Positions 6,110 through 8,681 of a stretch of 8,681 bases of DNA are shown here, piece after piece. The notes under the pieces are model-generated. The model saw nothing but the letters and a program-made list of their open reading frames with translations, made no database searches and was not told where the DNA came from. The position numbers were made by a program, and so were the translations under genes. This stretch comes from JBFWVD01 sp050246915 (GTDB lineage Bacteria > Actinomycetota > Acidimicrobiia > Acidimicrobiales > Ilumatobacteraceae). Each line of letters begins with the position of its first letter. The stretch's first letter is position 1. The DNA is taken from the NCBI GenBank assembly GCA_050246915.1, contig JBFWVD010000146.1:1-8681 (forward strand), read 5' to 3'.

Positions 6110-6127
6110 TCACCCTTTTCAGGGTGA
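6110..6127 (+). promoter_or_regulatory. Inverted repeat TCACCCT-TTTC-AGGGTGA in the dehydratase leader
   Basis: Two exact 7-base arms flank a 4-base loop, ending 41 bases before the preferred dehydratase start. It may be an operator, or an RNA hairpin acting on transcription or translation. It shares TCACC-N6-AGGGTGA with the element before the phosphatase gene (5238-5255). Confidence 0.4.
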
Positions 6128-6155
6128 CTGAGAGGGATTACAGTCCTCGCCCAGT

Positions 6156-6160
6156 GGAGG
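6156..6160 (+). promoter_or_regulatory. Strong RBS that decides the dehydratase start
   Basis: GGAGG lies 8 bases before the GTG at 6169, an optimal spacing. The in-frame ATG at 6085 has only a poor GCCGG ahead of it. This is the main reason for preferring the GTG start. Confidence 0.65.
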
Positions 6161-6168
6161 TTTCAAGG

Positions 6169-8001
6169 GTGGCGGCCCGGTTCGACGAGACACCACCCGG
6201 CGGGGTCCGCAACGTCAGGTGGGGAAGGCCCCTTCTTCAGTTCGCTCTCGACTCGGTCGGGTGGGCGGCTGCGCTCGTCCTGTCGACCATCCTTCGCTAC
6301 GACTTCCACTGGAGCCAGGTCACCTGGGACGGCCTGGCCGCCACCGTGCCCCTCGCCATCACCGCCCAGGGTTGCCTCGGCTTGGTCTTCGGTCTGTACC
6401 GTCGGCGCTGGCGCTACGGCAGCTTCGACGAGGTCACCTACCTGGCCTGCACCGCCCTGGCTGTCGGTGTGCTGCTCACCTGCGTGGTCTGGATCCCCAG
6501 CGGCTCGATGGTGCCGAGGTCGGTGCCGCTGCTCGCCACCTGCATGGCGCTCACTGCGATGCTGACCGTTCGCTCGGTACGTCGGATGCTCCGCAGCCAC
6601 CGCAACCGCCCCTTGCTCGGCAAGCCGATCGTCATTGCCGGCGCCGGGCAGGCAGCGGTGTTGCTGGTGCAGAACCTGCTGTCGTTCCCCAAAGGTGCCT
6701 ACCGGCCGGTCGCCCTGCTCGACGACAATCCGTTCAAATCGGATCTACGAGTCCAGGGAATTCGGGTCGAAGGTACACTTTCGGACCTTTCACGAGTCGC
6801 CAAACGCCACAATGCCCAAGCCGTCCTCTTGGCAATCCCAACCGGTGGCTCAGAGCTCGTCCGCTACATGAACTGCCTCGCCCGCGAGGCTGGGCTACCG
6901 CTGCTCGTCCTGCCGCCGGTGGCCGACATGTTCGGTGCACCGACCAGCTCCGACATCCGCCCGGTCACCGAAGCCGACCTCCTCGGCCGCGACACGGCCG
7001 ACATCGACCCCGACGCCGTGGCGCACTACATCACCGGCAAGCGGGTGCTCGTCACCGGGGCCGGCGGCAGCATCGGCAGCGAGCTGTGCCGACAGATCGC
7101 CCGATTCGAGCCGTCCGAGCTGTACATGCTCGACCGCGACGAGAGCGGCCTGCACGCCGTGCAGCTGAGCATCGAAGGTCGGGCATTGCTGAACACGCCC
7201 AACCTCGTGCTCGCCGACATCCGTGACGAGCAACGGCTGATGGAGGCGTTCCGGCGCTTCCGGCCCGAGGTGGTGTTCCACGCTGCCGCGCTCAAGCACC
7301 TCACCCTCCTCGAGCTCGCACCCGACGAGGCGTGGAAGACCAACGTGTTCGGCACCGACAACGTGCTGCGCGCTGCCGAGAGCGTCGGCGTCGAGCGGTT
7401 CGTCAACATCAGCACCGACAAGGCCGCCGACCCCACGAGCGTGCTCGGCTGGTCGAAGCGGGTGACCGAACGGCTGACCGCGCACCACGCGTCGTCGAAG
7501 ACCGGCACGTACGTGTCGGTGCGGTTCGGCAACGTGCTCGGATCGCGTGGCTCGGTGCTGACGATCTTCCGCGCCCAGTCGGAAGCCGGTGGCCCGATCA
7601 CCGTCACCCACCCCGAAGTCACCCGGTTCTTCATGACCGTCGAGGAAGCGGTGCGGCTGACGATCTACGCCGGCGCCATCGGCGAGGCGGGCCAGGTGAT
7701 GGTGCTCGACATGGGCGAACCGGTGCGCATCGCCGCCGTGGCCGAGCGGTTCGCCACCCAGCGCGAGCCGCCGCTCGAGATCGTCTTCACCGGCCTGCGT
7801 CCCGGCGAGAAGCTGCACGAGGACCTGATCGCCACCGACGAAGCCGACGTGCGGCCGATCCACCCGCTCATCACGCACGTGCCCGTGCCGCCGCTGTCGA
7901 TCGACGATGTGCGCTGGGTGTGCGGCGGCGAGCTCACCTGCGACACCCTGCAGCGCGTCGTCCTGCACGGCATCGGCGCCAACCACCAGACCGCGTCCTG
8001 A
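6169..8001 (+). CDS. CapD/WbpM/PglF-type nucleotide-sugar 4,6-dehydratase
   Basis: This is a membrane-bound enzyme of the FlaA1/CapD family that should convert UDP-GlcNAc (or a relative) to a UDP-4-keto-6-deoxy sugar for surface glycans. Residues are numbered from the ATG at 6085. An N-terminal block of about four membrane helices (49-165) is followed by a CoA-binding-like Rossmann domain (G-A-G-Q near 186-189, to about 285). The catalytic SDR domain starts with VTGAGGSIGSEL (323-334). NISTDKA (441-447) supplies the Thr-Asp-Lys catalytic residues (T444, D445, K446). SVRFGNVLGSRGSV (478-491) and RPGEKLHEDL (572-581) complete the family set. The position ten after T444, Met in WbpM/PglF, is Leu454 here. 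GTG 6169 gives 610 residues and has GGAGG 8 bases upstream. An ATG at 6085 would add 28 residues with unlike codon use. A patch near 6731-6850 also has unusual codons. It converges on the next gene. Confidence 0.92.
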   Translation: MAARFDETPPGGVRNVRWGRPLLQFALDSVGWAAALVLSTILRYDFHWSQVTWDGLAATVPLAITAQGCLGLVFGLYRRRWRYGSFDEVTYLACTALAVGVLLTCVVWIPSGSMVPRSVPLLATCMALTAMLTVRSVRRMLRSHRNRPLLGKPIVIAGAGQAAVLLVQNLLSFPKGAYRPVALLDDNPFKSDLRVQGIRVEGTLSDLSRVAKRHNAQAVLLAIPTGGSELVRYMNCLAREAGLPLLVLPPVADMFGAPTSSDIRPVTEADLLGRDTADIDPDAVAHYITGKRVLVTGAGGSIGSELCRQIARFEPSELYMLDRDESGLHAVQLSIEGRALLNTPNLVLADIRDEQRLMEAFRRFRPEVVFHAAALKHLTLLELAPDEAWKTNVFGTDNVLRAAESVGVERFVNISTDKAADPTSVLGWSKRVTERLTAHHASSKTGTYVSVRFGNVLGSRGSVLTIFRAQSEAGGPITVTHPEVTRFFMTVEEAVRLTIYAGAIGEAGQVMVLDMGEPVRIAAVAERFATQREPPLEIVFTGLRPGEKLHEDLIATDEADVRPIHPLITHVPVPPLSIDDVRWVCGGELTCDTLQRVVLHGIGANHQTAS

Positions 8002-8049
8002 CGACGACGATCAACCTGTCGCACGGGAGTCATGACCCGAGCCCATCGC

Positions 8050-8681
8050 TCAGCTGGTGAAGTAGCCCATCACGTCGGCGACGAGATCGACGTCGCCACT
8101 GTTGTTGAAGATCGCCACGGCACCTCCGCCCAGACGGGCCAGCACCATGTTCGGAACGATCTGCCCTGTCACTGCGTTGAGGTTCGAGGCCAGCGGACGC
8201 TCGGTGCCTCCCGGGTACACCGTGACGAAGGTGCCGTCGGAGGGGATCACCGCCGTCACGTTCAGCACCACAGCGGTGACGCCGTCAGCCGGCACACCGT
8301 GCTGACCAGCCAGCGCCAGCGACAGTGACCCCCGACCCAGTCGACCCAGGGCAGCACCATGTCCCTCCCGGGTGTCGAGCGCACGAGCGGGCGACATGGT
8401 CACGTACTTCGCACCGGCGCCGGCCGTGAAGCAACCGAGCACGTCGACGACCACATGCGTGCTGCCCGAGTTGTTGTAGATGTGGACCCTGCCGTCGGCC
8501 CCGAGCCGGCACAGCACCATGTTCGGAACCGTCTGACCCGCGACCATGTTGACGCTCGACGCGAGCGGCCGCGGTTGCCCGCTCGGCCACACCGTCAGAT
8601 AGCTGCCCTCGGTGGGCCCGGTCGCCGTGACGTTCAGCGCGACTGCAGTGGCGTCGACGGCGACACCGTTCGTGCCCGCGA
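8050..8681 (-). CDS. Secreted protein with tandem beta-domains, C-terminal part (cut by window edge)
   Basis: The frame is open from the right window edge to a TGA at 8050-8052, giving the last 209 residues of a larger protein whose start and any signal peptide lie outside. Two copies of one unit are visible, offset by 124 residues. LNVTA recurs at 15 and 139, RPLAS at 37 and 161, VPNMVL at 51 and 175, NNSG at 69 and 192, and the ending G-C-F-T or G-Y-F-T at 82 and 205. Between them is P-A-R-A-L-D-T-R-E-G (97-106), the familiar PARLLDTR-type motif. Such repeats are common in exported proteins of Acidimicrobiia and other Actinobacteria, but they have no assigned activity that I know of. They look like beta-sandwich or propeller-like adhesive modules. 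The protein ends exactly with the second repeat (FTS), so there is no C-terminal anchor. It is unlikely to belong to the glycan pathway. Confidence 0.85.
   Translation of the reverse strand, partial: AGTNGVAVDATAVALNVTATGPTEGSYLTVWPSGQPRPLASSVNMVAGQTVPNMVLCRLGADGRVHIYNNSGSTHVVVDVLGCFTAGAGAKYVTMSPARALDTREGHGAALGRLGRGSLSLALAGQHGVPADGVTAVVLNVTAVIPSDGTFVTVYPGGTERPLASNLNAVTGQIVPNMVLARLGGGAVAIFNNSGDVDLVADVMGYFTS
8056..8298 (-). repeat. Tandem protein repeat, copy 2
   Basis: This is the downstream, C-terminal copy, from H-G-V to G-Y-F-T. Its matching 17-base block lies at 8141-8157. The rest has diverged at DNA level, so this is an old duplication rather than a recent one. Confidence 0.8.
8425..8667 (-). 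repeat. Tandem protein repeat, copy 1
   Basis: This is the upstream copy of the secreted domain, from N-G-V to G-C-F-T. At DNA level it shares with copy 2 an exact 17-base block AGCACCATGTTCGGAAC on the plus strand (8513-8529), 372 bases from the other. Confidence 0.8.

Larger units (their letters stand above)
5866..6168 (+). other. Leader region between phosphatase and dehydratase genes
   Basis: This stretch of about 300 bases holds a terminator-like hairpin (5893-5909), a run of eight C (5965-5972) and a 7-bp inverted repeat (6110-6127). A strong GGAGG lies at its end (6156-6160). A frame is open across most of it (5867-6088), but it runs through the hairpin and the C-run and yields no recognisable protein. 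The last 80 bases are noticeably richer in A and T than the genes on either side, consistent with a promoter and leader. Confidence 0.5.

Noticed and set aside
6895..7986. 363-codon minus-strand frame opposite the dehydratase
   Set aside because: It is the antisense shadow of a well-supported gene, His/Val/Gly-rich with no domain.
8002..8049. Possible terminator between the converging dehydratase and secreted-protein genes
   Set aside because: Only a weak, bulged CGGG/CCCG pairing is visible, with a loop too small and no T-run.

Overview
The window is high-GC DNA that reads like an actinobacterium. An Acidimicrobiia (Ilumatobacter-like) origin is my best guess, and it is an inference: it rests on the GC-rich third codon positions from about 2 kb onward, the DUF4012 envelope protein, and the tandem secreted domain at the right end (LNVTA / RPLAS / VPNMV / GYFT motifs), a domain type I associate with that class. 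No rRNA, tRNA, CRISPR array, intact insertion sequence or phage gene was seen.

Layout. Left, minus strand: the first 95 codons of an NAD-dependent sugar epimerase/dehydratase (1-286) lie just downstream of a WecA/WbpL-type polyprenyl-phosphate sugar-1-phosphate transferase (328-1326), as an apparent operon. A 33-codon ORF may sit upstream and overlaps the transferase start by ATGA. About 580 bases with no convincing gene follow. Middle: a large DUF4012 membrane protein (2005-4269, plus) converges on a small secreted, probably membrane-anchored protein (4290-4901, minus). A divergent, palindrome-rich intergenic stretch follows. Right, plus strand: a low-molecular-weight protein tyrosine phosphatase (5260-5865), then a CapD/WbpM/PglF-type nucleotide-sugar 4,6-dehydratase (probably 6169-8001). 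At the edge, minus strand: the C-terminal 209 residues of a secreted protein with two copies of a roughly 124-residue unit (8050-8681).

How they may work together: this looks like part of a surface-polysaccharide locus. The dehydratase would make a UDP-4-keto-6-deoxy-HexNAc, an epimerase/reductase would finish the sugar, and the WbpL-type transferase would load it on undecaprenyl phosphate. The phosphatase is of the Wzb/Ptp kind that often accompanies exopolysaccharide export. DUF4012 proteins have no settled function. The leftmost 1.4 kb is visibly less GC-biased than the rest, suggesting a separately acquired sugar cassette.

I found no clearly new biological system. The most notable items are a 24-bp perfect palindrome inside the epimerase gene, an ATGA-coupled tiny ORF before the transferase, a TCACC-N6-AGGGTGA inverted-repeat motif shared by the phosphatase and dehydratase leaders, and a Met-to-Leu change at an active-site position of the dehydratase.
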